Source: Ignavibacteriales bacterium (GTDB lineage: Bacteria; Bacteroidota; Ignavibacteria; Ignavibacteriales; Ignavibacteriaceae). Taken from it: DNA of 64,000 nucleotides. Positions 37,556 through 45,532 of the stretch are shown here, piece after piece (positions within the stretch are counted from its first letter, which is position 1; every line of letters begins with the position of its first letter). The notes beneath the pieces are model-generated. The model was given only the letters and a program-made list of their open reading frames with translations. It made no database searches and had not been told where the DNA came from. Location: NCBI GenBank assembly GCA_003538625.1, contig DPRR01000025.1:214011-278010 (forward strand), written 5' to 3'. The translations under genes and the position numbers were made by a program.

Positions 37556-38569
37556 ATGAAAGTATACACTAAAACAGAACTAAATGAATTCAATCAATCA
37601 CTTACTTACGATGATATCAGCCTTATTCCGACACAGGTTTCAAGGATTAGATCAAGAACAGAGGCATCAACAAACTGTACATTCTTAGGCTTAAAACTTA
37701 ACGTTCCGGTTATCTCAAGTCCAATGGATTCTGTTACTGGTATAGAGATGGCAAAAAAATTATCAACCCTGGGAAGTCTTGGAATTGTTAATCGATTTGA
37801 TTCATCGCTTGATTCAGTTTTAAATTCAAAAAACGGTAAAGGAATTAAAGCCGTATCAATTGCACTTAATACAGATTTGAAAACGATTGAGAAAATTGCT
37901 GAAAAAAAATATGTGATATGTATTGATACTGCTAATGCAAACAACAAAGAAGTTCTTAAAAAAACTGAATTAATAAAAAAGAAATTTGATGTTAAAGTAA
38001 TCGTTGGAAACATTGCACATGGAAGAAGTCTTGAGCAGCTGGAAAGTGCCGGCGCAGATGCAGTGCGTGTTGGAATTGGAAGCGGCAGCGTTTGTACTAC
38101 TTCAATTCAAACTGGAATAGGAATAGGACAAGTCTCATCACTTCTGAATATTTATTTTTCAAGAATAAATAAAAAATTAAAAATTAAAATAATTGCAGAT
38201 GGTGGTATTAAAAGTCCGGGCGACGTAGCAAAAGCTATTGCATTAGGTGCAGATGTTGTAATGCTTGGAAGAATGCTTTCAGGTACAAGGGAAACTCCCG
38301 GTGAAGTAATAAAATATAACGGGCAGCTTTGGAAAAAATACAGAGGTTCTGCTTCATTTGGTGTTAAGATGCGGAACGAGTTTATTGAAGGCGAAGAAAC
38401 TATGGTTGCTTATAAGGGCACTGTTAACACCGTCATTGATGGTATTTCCGACGGATTAAAAAGTTCTATGAGTTATATGAATTGTTTAAATCTTGATGAA
38501 TTAAGAAAAACAGAAACATTTGCCATTCTTAGTAACAGCTCATATTTAGAGCGTCTTCCAAGAATGTAA
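37556..38569 (+). CDS. IMP dehydrogenase / GMP reductase family protein (no CBS domains)
   Basis: The 337-aa TIM-barrel oxidoreductase opens SLTYDDISLIPTQVS. It has VISSPMDSVTG, the catalytic loop RVGIGSGSVCTT with the essential Cys (about 182), the phosphate-binding IADGGIKSPGDVAKAIALGADVVMLG and the flap region. The CBS pair of normal IMPDH (~490 aa) is absent, and the length equals GMP reductase. The loop reads GSGS instead of the usual GPGS. GMP reductase or a GuaB-like paralogue are both possible. Confidence 0.82.
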   Translation: MKVYTKTELNEFNQSLTYDDISLIPTQVSRIRSRTEASTNCTFLGLKLNVPVISSPMDSVTGIEMAKKLSTLGSLGIVNRFDSSLDSVLNSKNGKGIKAVSIALNTDLKTIEKIAEKKYVICIDTANANNKEVLKKTELIKKKFDVKVIVGNIAHGRSLEQLESAGADAVRVGIGSGSVCTTSIQTGIGIGQVSSLLNIYFSRINKKLKIKIIADGGIKSPGDVAKAIALGADVVMLGRMLSGTRETPGEVIKYNGQLWKKYRGSASFGVKMRNEFIEGEETMVAYKGTVNTVIDGISDGLKSSMSYMNCLNLDELRKTETFAILSNSSYLERLPRM

Positions 38570-38599
38570 AAAGAATCTAGTTAACTGATGAATAATTTA

Positions 38600-38623
38600 A
38601 ACCGGACTTGTTCCGGTTTTTTT
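38600..38623 (+). terminator. Rho-independent terminator
   Basis: AACCGGA (38600-38606) and TCCGGTT (38612-38618) form the stem, followed by a T run. It sits between the convergent IMPDH-like gene and copA. Confidence 0.85.
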
Positions 38624-40853
38624 ATAACTTAACTTTTTTTAACCTGAGAGAATTACTGATAACAGAGACAGAGCTTAACGACATTGCTAACGCCGCAAAC
38701 ATCGGATTGAGTAATCCCATTGCTGCCAGTGGAATTCCAATTACATTATATACAAAAGCCCAAAACAAATTTTGTTTTATTATGGCTATAGTCCGTTTAG
38801 AAAGTTTAATAGATTTTAGAACTCCGCTCAAATCACCATTTATCAGTACTACATCAGCGCTTTCTATTGCAACATCAGTTCCATTACCAATTGCGATACC
38901 GACATTACTTTGAATTAATGCCGGTGCATCATTTATTCCATCACCAACCATTATAACTTTTCTTCCTTCATTTTGTAACTTCTTAACTTTGTCTGATTTG
39001 TGTTCAGGCATCACTCCTGATTCGTACTTTTCAATTCCAACGCTTGATGAAATAGTTCTTGTTACGCTTTCATTATCTCCTGAAAGTAAAAATGGTTCAA
39101 TTTTCATTCCTTTTATTTCAGAAATGACATCAAATGAATTGCTTTTTATTGAATCAATTACAGAAACAAATCCCTTAAGTTTTCCATTAATAGCTAAAAA
39201 AATATTTGAAGAATTTTCAATTGAATAATTTTGCGGTTTATTCTTAAAGAAATTCAGATCAATATTATTTTCAGTTAAAAATGTTTCATTTCCTGCTATT
39301 AAAATTTCAGTATCGGTTCTTCCCACTATTCCTTTGCCTGGTTTGTTCTCAAAGTTTGTTATCGCTAATTGATTTATATTTTTTTGTTTCGCGTACTCTG
39401 TAATAGCTTTTGCAATAGGATGTTCAGATTTACTTTCGAGCGAAGCCAGTGCAGATAAGAAATCAACCTCTGAAATCTCATTAACAAATATTTCCTTTAG
39501 GACTAATTTGCCTTCAGTAATTGTTCCTGTTTTATCAAAAATTATTGTATTGGCGTGATGTATTTCTTCAAGGCTCTCACCGTTTTTAAACAAGATTCCG
39601 TTTTGCGCAGCTTTTCCCATTCCTACAATCAATGCGGTCGGCGTAGCAAGTCCAAGTGCGCAAGGACATGCAATTATGAGTACTGCAACAAAATTAAGTA
39701 ACGCTACACTTAAATCATCAGGATTAATTATTATCCAAACAATAAATGTGATAATTGCAATTAGCACCACTATGGGTACAAAAACTGCTGCAACTTTATC
39801 GGCAAGATGCTGAATAGGGGCCTTTGATCCCTGTGCCTCTTCAACCAATTTTATTATTTGTCCAAGTACAGAATTCTCTCCAATAGTTGTGATCTTAAAT
39901 TCAAAATATCCTGAGGTATTAATTGTTCCACCTATAACTTTTGAGCCGATGGATTTTTCAACCGGTAAACTTTCGCCTGTAATCATAGCTTCATTAACGG
40001 AAGATGTTCCATAGATAATTATCCCATCAGCAGGAATTTTACCTCCCGGTTTAATTACTATAATATCGCCGGTCTTTAAATCAGAAATTTCCTTTTCTAT
40101 TTCAGCATTGTTTTCTTTAACAATTGCAGTCTTTGGTTGAATCTCAATTAATTTCTTTATTGCTGAACCGGTTTTTGATTTGGCTCGGCTTTCAAGCCAT
40201 CTGCCCAAAAGTATTAATGTTATTATTACAGCAGCCGTATCAAAATAAACATGCATATGATGAGCGTGGGGAAAGACCTCAGGAAATAATGTAAGTAAAA
40301 GACTAAACAGATAGGCAGCACCGGTTCCGATTGCCACAAGGGAATTCATGTCTGCAGAAAAATGTTTTAGGTTATTCCAGAATACTTTATAAAATCGTTT
40401 TCCGGATTTAAAAATTACCGGAGTTGTAAGAATTAAAAGTAATTTATTTATCTGTTCTACATTAAATAGATTAAATAGAAAAAAATTATCCCACATCATT
40501 CCCATATTTATTATTGTAATTGGCAGTGATAATAAAGCCGCAAATATTAAATCACTTTTTAACTCTTTAAGATGGGAATCAACGTAGTCATTTTTTTCTA
40601 CCGTTGAATTATTTTCTTTCTGCAGTACAGATAAATCTAGTTTGTAACCAATATCTTTTACAACATCTGCAAGCTTGTTTAAATCAACCACAGAAGGGTC
40701 ATATTCCATTGACACTTTTTCCGTTGCAAGATTTACATTAACAGAAGTCACACCTTCAAATTTTGCGACAGCTTTTTCAACCCTTGCAACACAACTTGCA
40801 CAGGTCATACCCTCGACGGGCAATAAAATTTTCTCAGTTTTTATAGTATCCAT
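38622..40853 (-). CDS. copA: Copper-exporting P1B-type ATPase
   Basis: The 743-aa inner-membrane pump uses ATP to export Cu(I). It has one N-terminal HMA domain (GMTCASC, about residues 14-20), eight transmembrane helices, the intramembrane metal motif CPCALG (about 395), the phosphorylation site DKTGTIT (about 438), the nucleotide-binding HP pair and GDGINDAPAL. It follows copZ by 14 bases. The downstream motif set (YNVIGIPLAAMGLLNPMFA) confirms the Cu(I) rather than the Zn/Cd type. Confidence 0.95.
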   Translation of the reverse strand: MDTIKTEKILLPVEGMTCASCVARVEKAVAKFEGVTSVNVNLATEKVSMEYDPSVVDLNKLADVVKDIGYKLDLSVLQKENNSTVEKNDYVDSHLKELKSDLIFAALLSLPITIINMGMMWDNFFLFNLFNVEQINKLLLILTTPVIFKSGKRFYKVFWNNLKHFSADMNSLVAIGTGAAYLFSLLLTLFPEVFPHAHHMHVYFDTAAVIITLILLGRWLESRAKSKTGSAIKKLIEIQPKTAIVKENNAEIEKEISDLKTGDIIVIKPGGKIPADGIIIYGTSSVNEAMITGESLPVEKSIGSKVIGGTINTSGYFEFKITTIGENSVLGQIIKLVEEAQGSKAPIQHLADKVAAVFVPIVVLIAIITFIVWIIINPDDLSVALLNFVAVLIIACPCALGLATPTALIVGMGKAAQNGILFKNGESLEEIHHANTIIFDKTGTITEGKLVLKEIFVNEISEVDFLSALASLESKSEHPIAKAITEYAKQKNINQLAITNFENKPGKGIVGRTDTEILIAGNETFLTENNIDLNFFKNKPQNYSIENSSNIFLAINGKLKGFVSVIDSIKSNSFDVISEIKGMKIEPFLLSGDNESVTRTISSSVGIEKYESGVMPEHKSDKVKKLQNEGRKVIMVGDGINDAPALIQSNVGIAIGNGTDVAIESADVVLINGDLSGVLKSIKLSKRTIAIIKQNLFWAFVYNVIGIPLAAMGLLNPMFAALAMSLSSVSVISNSLRLKKVKL

Positions 40854-40867
40854 GTTATTCTTCTAAA

Positions 40868-41065
40868 TTATTCAACAACAATATATCCGGCATCCGTAAT
40901 GGACTTTTTAATATCTTCGGGTTTAATATTGATTTCATTAAATCTAACTTTAGCTTCACCAATTTTAACATCTAAACTTTCAACATTTAGTTTAGATATT
41001 TCTTTTTTTACAGCCATTACACAATGCTGGCAAGACATTCCATCGATCTTAAATACTTTTTCCAC
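40868..41065 (-). CDS. copZ: Copper chaperone-like HMA protein
   Basis: The 65-aa soluble single-domain HMA protein has the metal-binding motif MSCQHCVMAV (Cys at about 10 and 13). The length matches CopZ. It delivers Cu(I) to CopA. It is the first gene of the copZ-copA operon, preceded by a strong sigma70-like promoter and a palindromic operator candidate. Confidence 0.92.
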   Translation of the reverse strand: MEKVFKIDGMSCQHCVMAVKKEISKLNVESLDVKIGEAKVRFNEINIKPEDIKKSITDAGYIVVE

Positions 41066-41080
41066 GTTAAACTCCTATTA

Positions 41081-41096
41081 TTTTGTTGGAACAAAA
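41081..41096. promoter_or_regulatory. Palindromic operator candidate of copZ-copA
   Basis: TTTTGTTGGAACAAAA is a perfect inverted repeat with 7-base arms and a 2-base spacer. It lies between the -10 box and the copZ start, over the expected transcription start, a usual place for repression. Confidence 0.6.
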
Positions 41097-41098
41097 TT

Positions 41099-41127
41099 AT
41101 TATAAAACTAATTGGAGTGTGTTACAA
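41099..41127 (-). promoter_or_regulatory. Sigma70-like promoter of copZ-copA
   Basis: On the minus strand TTGTAA (41127-41122), a 17-base spacer and TATAAT (41104-41099) give near-consensus -35 and -10 boxes, about 34 bases upstream of the copZ start codon. Confidence 0.7.
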
Positions 41128-41159
41128 AATATTTTTAAAATGTTATATAATTATCAGCA

Positions 41160-41747
41160 CTAGTAAATGTTGTCTAAAGTCTTACGACTTTTAGATTTTA
41201 GTGATTTGAAATAAGATGGTGTGAGACCGGTTATTTTTTTGAATTGATTTGATAAATGCTGGACTGAACTGTAACCCAGACGAAATGCGATTTCGCTCAG
41301 CGTTAATTCACCGTAAACGATAAGTTCTTTTACCTTTTCAATCTTTTGATGAATAATATATTTTTCAATTGTAATTCCTTCGAGTGATGAAAATAGTGTG
41401 CTTAAATAATTATAATTTAAACCTGCTTCGTTAGCCAGATATTCTGAAAAATTAATATCAATATCTTTTCCTGAATCTACTTTTCTAATCATATCTATTA
41501 TAAGAATTTTAACTTTTTCAATAATCTTAGCGTTTTTATTATCAAGCAGTTCAAAGCCATTACTTTTAAGAATGTTATCTATTTTTTGCATATCCAACTT
41601 TGTCTCGTCTTTAAGTAGTTCGACCTCGCCAAGTTGAATATTTTTAATTACAAGACCAAGTTTTTCAAATTCTTCACGAACAACTTTTATACAGCGGTTG
41701 CATACCATATTCTTTACATAAATAATTTGTGTTTCCTGATCTTTCAT
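41160..41747 (-). CDS. AraC-family regulator with HMA-like metal-binding N-terminus
   Basis: The 195-aa protein joins a ~75-residue N-terminal HMA-like segment (YVKNMVCNRCIKVV, Cys16 and Cys19, then IKNIQLGEVEL) to a C-terminal AraC helix-turn-helix pair (about 90-190). The second HTH is LTLSEIAFRLGYSSVQHLSNQFKK. The location just upstream of copZ-copA and the CxxC in the HMA position suggest that it senses Cu(I) or another soft metal and controls this operon. That function is inference. The family is known in Bacteroidota but usually annotated only as AraC-like. Confidence 0.85.
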   Translation of the reverse strand: MKDQETQIIYVKNMVCNRCIKVVREEFEKLGLVIKNIQLGEVELLKDETKLDMQKIDNILKSNGFELLDNKNAKIIEKVKILIIDMIRKVDSGKDIDINFSEYLANEAGLNYNYLSTLFSSLEGITIEKYIIHQKIEKVKELIVYGELTLSEIAFRLGYSSVQHLSNQFKKITGLTPSYFKSLKSKSRKTLDNIY

Positions 41748-41901
41748 TTTATTAAATCCTAAATATCTGCATTTTATATTAACTGTTAATGATTAAAATA
41801 AATGAACTTGTTTTATCTTTCAATAATATAATGATTGGTTTTGACACACTTAAAGTACATAAAACCTTGTAATGGATTTACATCAGGCTGATAAAATAGA
41901 A

Positions 41902-42237
41902 TTACTTTTTTAATACTATCGTTCGTGGATTGTGCGATTTAGATTTATCAAAATTTTCTTTTTTCTTGATTGGATCATCATTTGAAGATGGGGTGAAGAC
42001 TTTGAATCTTGGTGTTTTTCTTACAATTTCCCTTGGTCTAATTATTTGTTTTTGTTCAGCAGTAAAATCATCAATTTTAATTTCTTTATCCGCTTCTATC
42101 AACACATCTTTATTTATTTCATAAAATTCATTTGCCTTGGAGTTTCTTCTGTATCCAAAGTAAGAAATCAAAAAAATTATGGCGCTAGCCACAATAAAAA
42201 TTAAAAGTGTTAATTGTACAATTTCGATCAGCTGCAA
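41902..42237 (-). CDS. Small single-pass membrane protein, unknown
   Basis: The ~111-aa protein has one membrane helix (about residues 5-25) and a basic, Pro/Lys-rich tail with no recognised domain. The TTG start at 42237 is preferred: GGAG sits 6 bases before it, while the longer frame to 42303 has no ribosome binding site and an implausible second hydrophobic stretch. It lies between the AraC regulator and HU, divergent from HU. Confidence 0.6.
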   Translation of the reverse strand: MQLIEIVQLTLLIFIVASAIIFLISYFGYRRNSKANEFYEINKDVLIEADKEIKIDDFTAEQKQIIRPREIVRKTPRFKVFTPSSNDDPIKKKENFDKSKSHNPRTIVLKK

Positions 42238-42492
42238 TTTTATCTCCGTTAATAGATATATGAGGCAATACACGTACCAGCAAAAATAATAAATATTGAT
42301 CATAAAGAGATATTTAATTCATTTTAGACAGCCAAATAAGAGATTTTTATCCAAAATGAGATAATTGAAGTAATTACCTGAAACGATGGATTTCTAATAT
42401 ATTATAAAATAAGCAGTTAGGTTGATTTTAGCACAAATCTTTGATAATTTTCCCGGCCAAAATAAATAGACATTACAAATATAAGGTACTAA

Positions 42493-42792
42493 ATGACTAA
42501 GGCAGATATTGTAGATAAAGTTGCGGCAGGTACAGGACTTACAAAACTTGAAACTGAAGCAATTATTGAAGGATTTTTTTCAACTGTTATTGAATCTCTT
42601 AAAGAAGGTCATGGAATTGAAATCCGTGGTTTTGGAAGCTACAAAGTAAAAAAGAAAAATGCCAGAAATGCCAGAAATCCCAAAACGGGTGAAAAAGTTT
42701 TTGTTGATGAACATTATGTACCTACATTTAAATTCTCAAAAGAATTTAAAGATATTGTAAATGCGGGTATGAACGAAAAGAGAAAAGGTTAA
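42493..42792 (+). CDS. HU-family DNA-binding protein
   Basis: The 99-aa nucleoid protein bends and compacts DNA. It has the family pattern MTKADIVDKVA, EIRGFGSYKVKKKNARNARNPKTG (beta-arm region with the HU/IHF signature) and VPTFKFSKEFKDIVN. Its length (~90-100) fits HU or IHF; choosing between them is not possible. It is 6 bases before the zinc-ribbon/TPR gene. Confidence 0.95.
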   Translation: MTKADIVDKVAAGTGLTKLETEAIIEGFFSTVIESLKEGHGIEIRGFGSYKVKKKNARNARNPKTGEKVFVDEHYVPTFKFSKEFKDIVNAGMNEKRKG

Positions 42793-42798
42793 TTTCTT

Positions 42799-43506
42799 AT
42801 GCCAAAATTTTGTAATGAATGTGGCTATAAGTTCGATAAGGAGTACAAATTTTGTCCTGAATGCGGTACGAAAATCTCATCGTCTAAAAATTCTAAGAAT
42901 AAAAATCAGGAATCAAAAAATTTAGTTGAGTCTGCAGAGAAAACTTTAAATCCTAAAATAATATATGGAATTTTAATCGGCGGAATAGCAGTTATAGCTA
43001 TAATAATTTTAACTTCTGGACTTTTGGATTCAACTGCTGTGGATACAAGTTTAACCACTCAAAATCAGGTTCAATCGAATTCCAATTCAGGAGTTAATCT
43101 CAACAATATGCAGATGATCAATGATCTGGAAGTGAAAGTTAAACAGGATCCCCAAGATTATAATAGTCTGCTGCAGCTTGCTCATTTAAAAAATGATTCA
43201 GGTTTATTTGATGCGGCAATACAAAATTATAAAACATATTTAGATAAAAATCCAAAAGATGCAGATGCAAGAGTTGATATGGGAGTTTGTTATTTTAATT
43301 TGAGGGATTATACAAATGCAATCAAAGAAATGGAAACAGCGCTTAAGTATGATCCAAAACATCAAATAGCGCATTTAAATTTGGGAGTTGTAAATTTAGC
43401 AGCAGGAAATATAGATAAATCAAAAGAGTGGCTAAAAAAAGCCTATGATCTAAATCCGACCAGTGAAGTTGGAAAAAAAGCCGAACAGTTATTGAATAAT
43501 CATTAG
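42799..43506 (+). CDS. Zinc-ribbon, membrane-anchored TPR protein
   Basis: The 235-aa protein has an N-terminal double-CxxC zinc ribbon (Cys5, Cys8, Cys19, Cys22), one transmembrane helix (about 54-75) and three TPR units (about 115-228, e.g. ADARVDMGVCYFNLRDYTNAI). The zinc ribbon faces the cytoplasm if the TPR part is outside. A role as a membrane scaffold is likely; the partner is unknown. It is co-transcribed with HU and perhaps with the small ribosomal protein gene downstream. Confidence 0.85.
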   Translation: MPKFCNECGYKFDKEYKFCPECGTKISSSKNSKNKNQESKNLVESAEKTLNPKIIYGILIGGIAVIAIIILTSGLLDSTAVDTSLTTQNQVQSNSNSGVNLNNMQMINDLEVKVKQDPQDYNSLLQLAHLKNDSGLFDAAIQNYKTYLDKNPKDADARVDMGVCYFNLRDYTNAIKEMETALKYDPKHQIAHLNLGVVNLAAGNIDKSKEWLKKAYDLNPTSEVGKKAEQLLNNH

Positions 43507-43532
43507 TAAAATTCTTAAAGGAGAAAAAGCCG

Positions 43533-43628
43533 ATGCCTTGTGGTAAAAAAAGAAAACGCCATAAAATGTCTACACACAAAAGAAAAAAACGATTACGCAA
43601 GAACAGACATAAAAAGAGAATAAGATAG
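43533..43628 (+). CDS. AURKAIP1/COX24-type small ribosomal protein (31 aa)
   Basis: The 31-residue, Lys/Arg/His-dominated peptide starts MPCGKKRKRHKM and continues THKRKKRLRKNRHKK. This matches the bacterial AURKAIP1/COX24 (mS38-like) family of tiny ribosomal proteins. It has a good Shine-Dalgarno (AAAGGAG) and is followed by a terminator. It is too short for most gene finders. It may be co-transcribed with the zinc-ribbon gene. Confidence 0.85.
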   Translation: MPCGKKRKRHKMSTHKRKKRLRKNRHKKRIR

Positions 43629-43653
43629 TTTTATTTCTTTAGCTTAATTTAAG

Positions 43654-43687
43654 AGGCGAAGAGTTATATCTTCGCCTTCTTCTTTGT
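43654..43687 (+). terminator. Rho-independent terminator
   Basis: AGGCGAAGA (43654-43662) pairs with TCTTCGCCT (43669-43677), followed by a T-rich tract. It ends the HU to small ribosomal protein operon, just before tRNA-Thr. Confidence 0.85.
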
Positions 43688-43703
43688 AAAATGATTTTAA
43701 CAA

Positions 43704-43776
43704 GCCAACTTAGCTCAGCTGGTAGAGCAACTCATTCGTAATGAGTAGGTCGCCGGTTCGATTCCGGCAGTTGGCT
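43704..43776 (+). tRNA. tRNA-Thr (anticodon CGU)
   Basis: The cloverleaf folds by hand. The acceptor arms are GCCAACT/AGTTGGC, the D-arm is TAGCTCAGCTGGTAGAGCA, the anticodon stem is ACTCA/TGAGT with loop TTCGTAA, and the T-arm is CCGGTTCGATTCCGG. The anticodon CGT reads ACG (Thr). CCA is not encoded. The gene's 3' end borders the accessory region. Confidence 0.95.
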
Positions 43777-43780
43777 CAGA

Positions 43781-43815
43781 AAAGCCCTAAAATTTATGTT
43801 TTTAGGGCTTTTTTG
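43781..43815 (+). terminator. Rho-independent terminator after tRNA-Thr
   Basis: AAAGCCCTAAAA pairs with TTTTAGGGCTTT around a short loop, followed by a T run. It terminates the tRNA transcript. Confidence 0.85.
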
Positions 43816-43862
43816 TTTCTCATTTTTTATAAACTAATCAGAACTAATCAGAGTATTTACAA

Positions 43863-43887
43863 ATTTGGGCACCATTTGGGCACCATT
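43863..43887. repeat. Tandem ATTTGGGCACC repeat next to tRNA-Thr
   Basis: Two perfect 11-base units, ATTTGGGCACC, stand in tandem. They are preceded by two tandem ACTAATCAGA units (about 43833-43852). Short direct repeats like these are common beside integrase attachment sites. Here no integrase follows, so this may be a relic. Confidence 0.55.
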
Positions 43888-44011
43888 TAAAGTTTATAAA
43901 ATATATACTAATTGTAAGTGAGTTTAAGTGCCGGAGATAATCTTATGAGTTTTTTGTTTGGAGGTAAGCAGATGAAAATAGAATAGTGCTTAAGAGTTAT
44001 GAGAAAATAAT

Positions 44012-44227
44012 TTAATTTGCATTATTATCTGTACCTGACTGGATTGAGGGACATTTAACAGTACCATAAGAACAGAACACGCAGCAATCGCCTACTTCCG
44101 GTTTTATTATCTTGTTGCAGTTTGTGCACGCATAAAAATAAACACATCTATCTGATGGCATCTTTTCCTCTTTCACATAGCCGCAATTAGGACATTTTAT
44201 TTTAGATGTATAAATAATTTCTGGCAT
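44012..44227 (-). CDS. GDCCVxCS-type small cysteine protein
   Basis: The 71-aa protein has two metal-type Cys pairs: CPNCGY near the N-terminus and YACTNCNK. A further motif, GDCCVFCSYGTVKCP, marks a small conserved family found with heavy-metal and redox genes. It is probably a zinc or soft-metal binding protein of unknown role. It follows the DsrE-like gene by 11 bases on the same strand and likely forms a pair with it. The start MPEIIYTSK matches the family. Confidence 0.8.
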   Translation of the reverse strand: MPEIIYTSKIKCPNCGYVKEEKMPSDRCVYFYACTNCNKIIKPEVGDCCVFCSYGTVKCPSIQSGTDNNAN

Positions 44228-44238
44228 ATGAGTTATAT

Positions 44239-44592
44239 CTAGAATGTAAAAACTTTATCAGCTTCCACAGACCATTGAGCTAGTTCAATCATATTACTTC
44301 TTGTACAGCCTTCTATAAATTGGAGAGAAGCAACTCCACGAGCATCAATACAACCGCCACAAAGTTTTACTTTACCGCCTTTGTTGATGATAGACTTTAA
44401 CATTCGCTCAATGTTATAGTATCCTTGCGGAGTGTTTTGGTTTACGAGTGCACCAGTTACTGAATCAGCCATTAAAAAAACATTTACTTCTACTTCAGTA
44501 TGTTCTTTCTGGATTGTCATTGCAAGCCTGCAAGCGTTATAGAATTTTTCTGTTCCATAAGGTGCATCGTTAATAATGAATAAGAGTTTCAT
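44239..44592 (-). CDS. DsrE/DsrF-like sulfur-relay family protein
   Basis: The ~117-aa protein is a DsrE-like alpha/beta fold (MKLLFIINDAPYGTEKFYNA at the start; CGGCIDARG with Cys pair; a terminal VEADKVFTF). These proteins bind or transfer sulfur species in oxidative sulfur metabolism or act in redox signalling. ATG 44592 is the conserved start; the longer frame to 44655 would add a spurious hydrophobic leader. It is coupled to the GDCCxxC gene, so a shared sulfur or metal role is plausible. Confidence 0.82.
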   Translation of the reverse strand: MKLLFIINDAPYGTEKFYNACRLAMTIQKEHTEVEVNVFLMADSVTGALVNQNTPQGYYNIERMLKSIINKGGKVKLCGGCIDARGVASLQFIEGCTRSNMIELAQWSVEADKVFTF

Positions 44593-44834
44593 TGAATATT
44601 CCGTTCTGATATTGAAGATTATTGCAATCAGAAATATATTAAAAAACGAATACACAACTCTTGTATTTTGTTAAAAAATGTTTAATTTAGTTCGACCTTA
44701 GAGTTCAAATTGCGGTAACCTAAATACGCACTTCACTTTATCCTACGGGTCTAAGGCTGGATAAACTCTCATAAAAAATATATGAGCATTGTCTCACTTA
44801 ATTAATAATTATTAACAACTTAAGGAGGTGTGCT

Positions 44835-45305
44835 TTGTCTCAGAACAAAAATCTTTTTAGGGGAATGCTTTTCGCTTTTCTAACTGTTATTATTCTTCTG
44901 GGTAATCTGATGCCAATAAGAGCCCAAGAAAAGTCACTCTATGAACGTCTTGGCGGTGTAAAGCCGATTTCATTAGTAGTGGATGATTTTATTAATCGTC
45001 TTGTTGCAAATGATATTCTGAATGCTAATCCTATGATAAAAGCAGGGCGGCAACATTCACCGGATGCATACTTGAAATTTCAGGTAACAAATCTTGTATG
45101 CCAGGTAACGGGTGGACCCTGTGTTTATACAGGGCTTGGTATGAAAGAATCTCACTCACATATGAACATTACAGAAAATGAATGGCAAGTGATGAGAGAT
45201 GAGTTCAAAAAAACACTCGACAAGTTTCAGGTACCAGAAAAAGAGCAAAAAGAACTTTTCGATATTGTTGAGAGTACTAAAAAAGATATTGTGATGGTAA
45301 AATAG
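44835..45305 (+). CDS. Exported group 1 truncated haemoglobin
   Basis: The 156-aa protein has a signal peptide or anchor (about 1-30, ending PIRAQ). A truncated-globin domain follows: LYERLGGVKPISLVVDDFINRL, then MKESHSHMNITENEW, with the proximal His in the ESHSH stretch. Trunc-Hb proteins bind O2 or NO and detoxify NO. Most are cytoplasmic; this one appears periplasmic. The start is TTG at 44835 after the ideal AAGGAGGT. An inverted repeat TTTATCC...GGATAAA lies upstream (44737-44765), and a terminator follows. Confidence 0.88.
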   Translation: MSQNKNLFRGMLFAFLTVIILLGNLMPIRAQEKSLYERLGGVKPISLVVDDFINRLVANDILNANPMIKAGRQHSPDAYLKFQVTNLVCQVTGGPCVYTGLGMKESHSHMNITENEWQVMRDEFKKTLDKFQVPEKEQKELFDIVESTKKDIVMVK

Positions 45306-45336
45306 TAAATTAAAAATTTTATACGGCTATCATCTA

Positions 45337-45370
45337 AATCCCACTTAGCAATTAAGTGGGATTCTATTTT
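45337..45370 (+). terminator. Rho-independent terminator of the truncated haemoglobin gene
   Basis: AATCCCACTT (45337-45346) pairs with AAGTGGGATT (45354-45363), then a T-rich run. Confidence 0.85.
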
Positions 45371-45532
45371 TATTCATTTTTTTCAACCATTAAATTTTTT
45401 TGGCAATGCCGTTATTAAACATATAGGTGGCTGCGTAACTTTAATCGAATATCCTTATTCCAAGTTTAGTTGTATGTTAAAAAAAAGGATTTAAACAGAC
45501 GATGATTTATTGAAAAACGAAAGAAAAATAAA

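Noticed and set aside
38600..38623. Bidirectional terminator for copA
   Set aside because: The minus-strand side lacks a proper T run, so only the plus-strand function is claimed.
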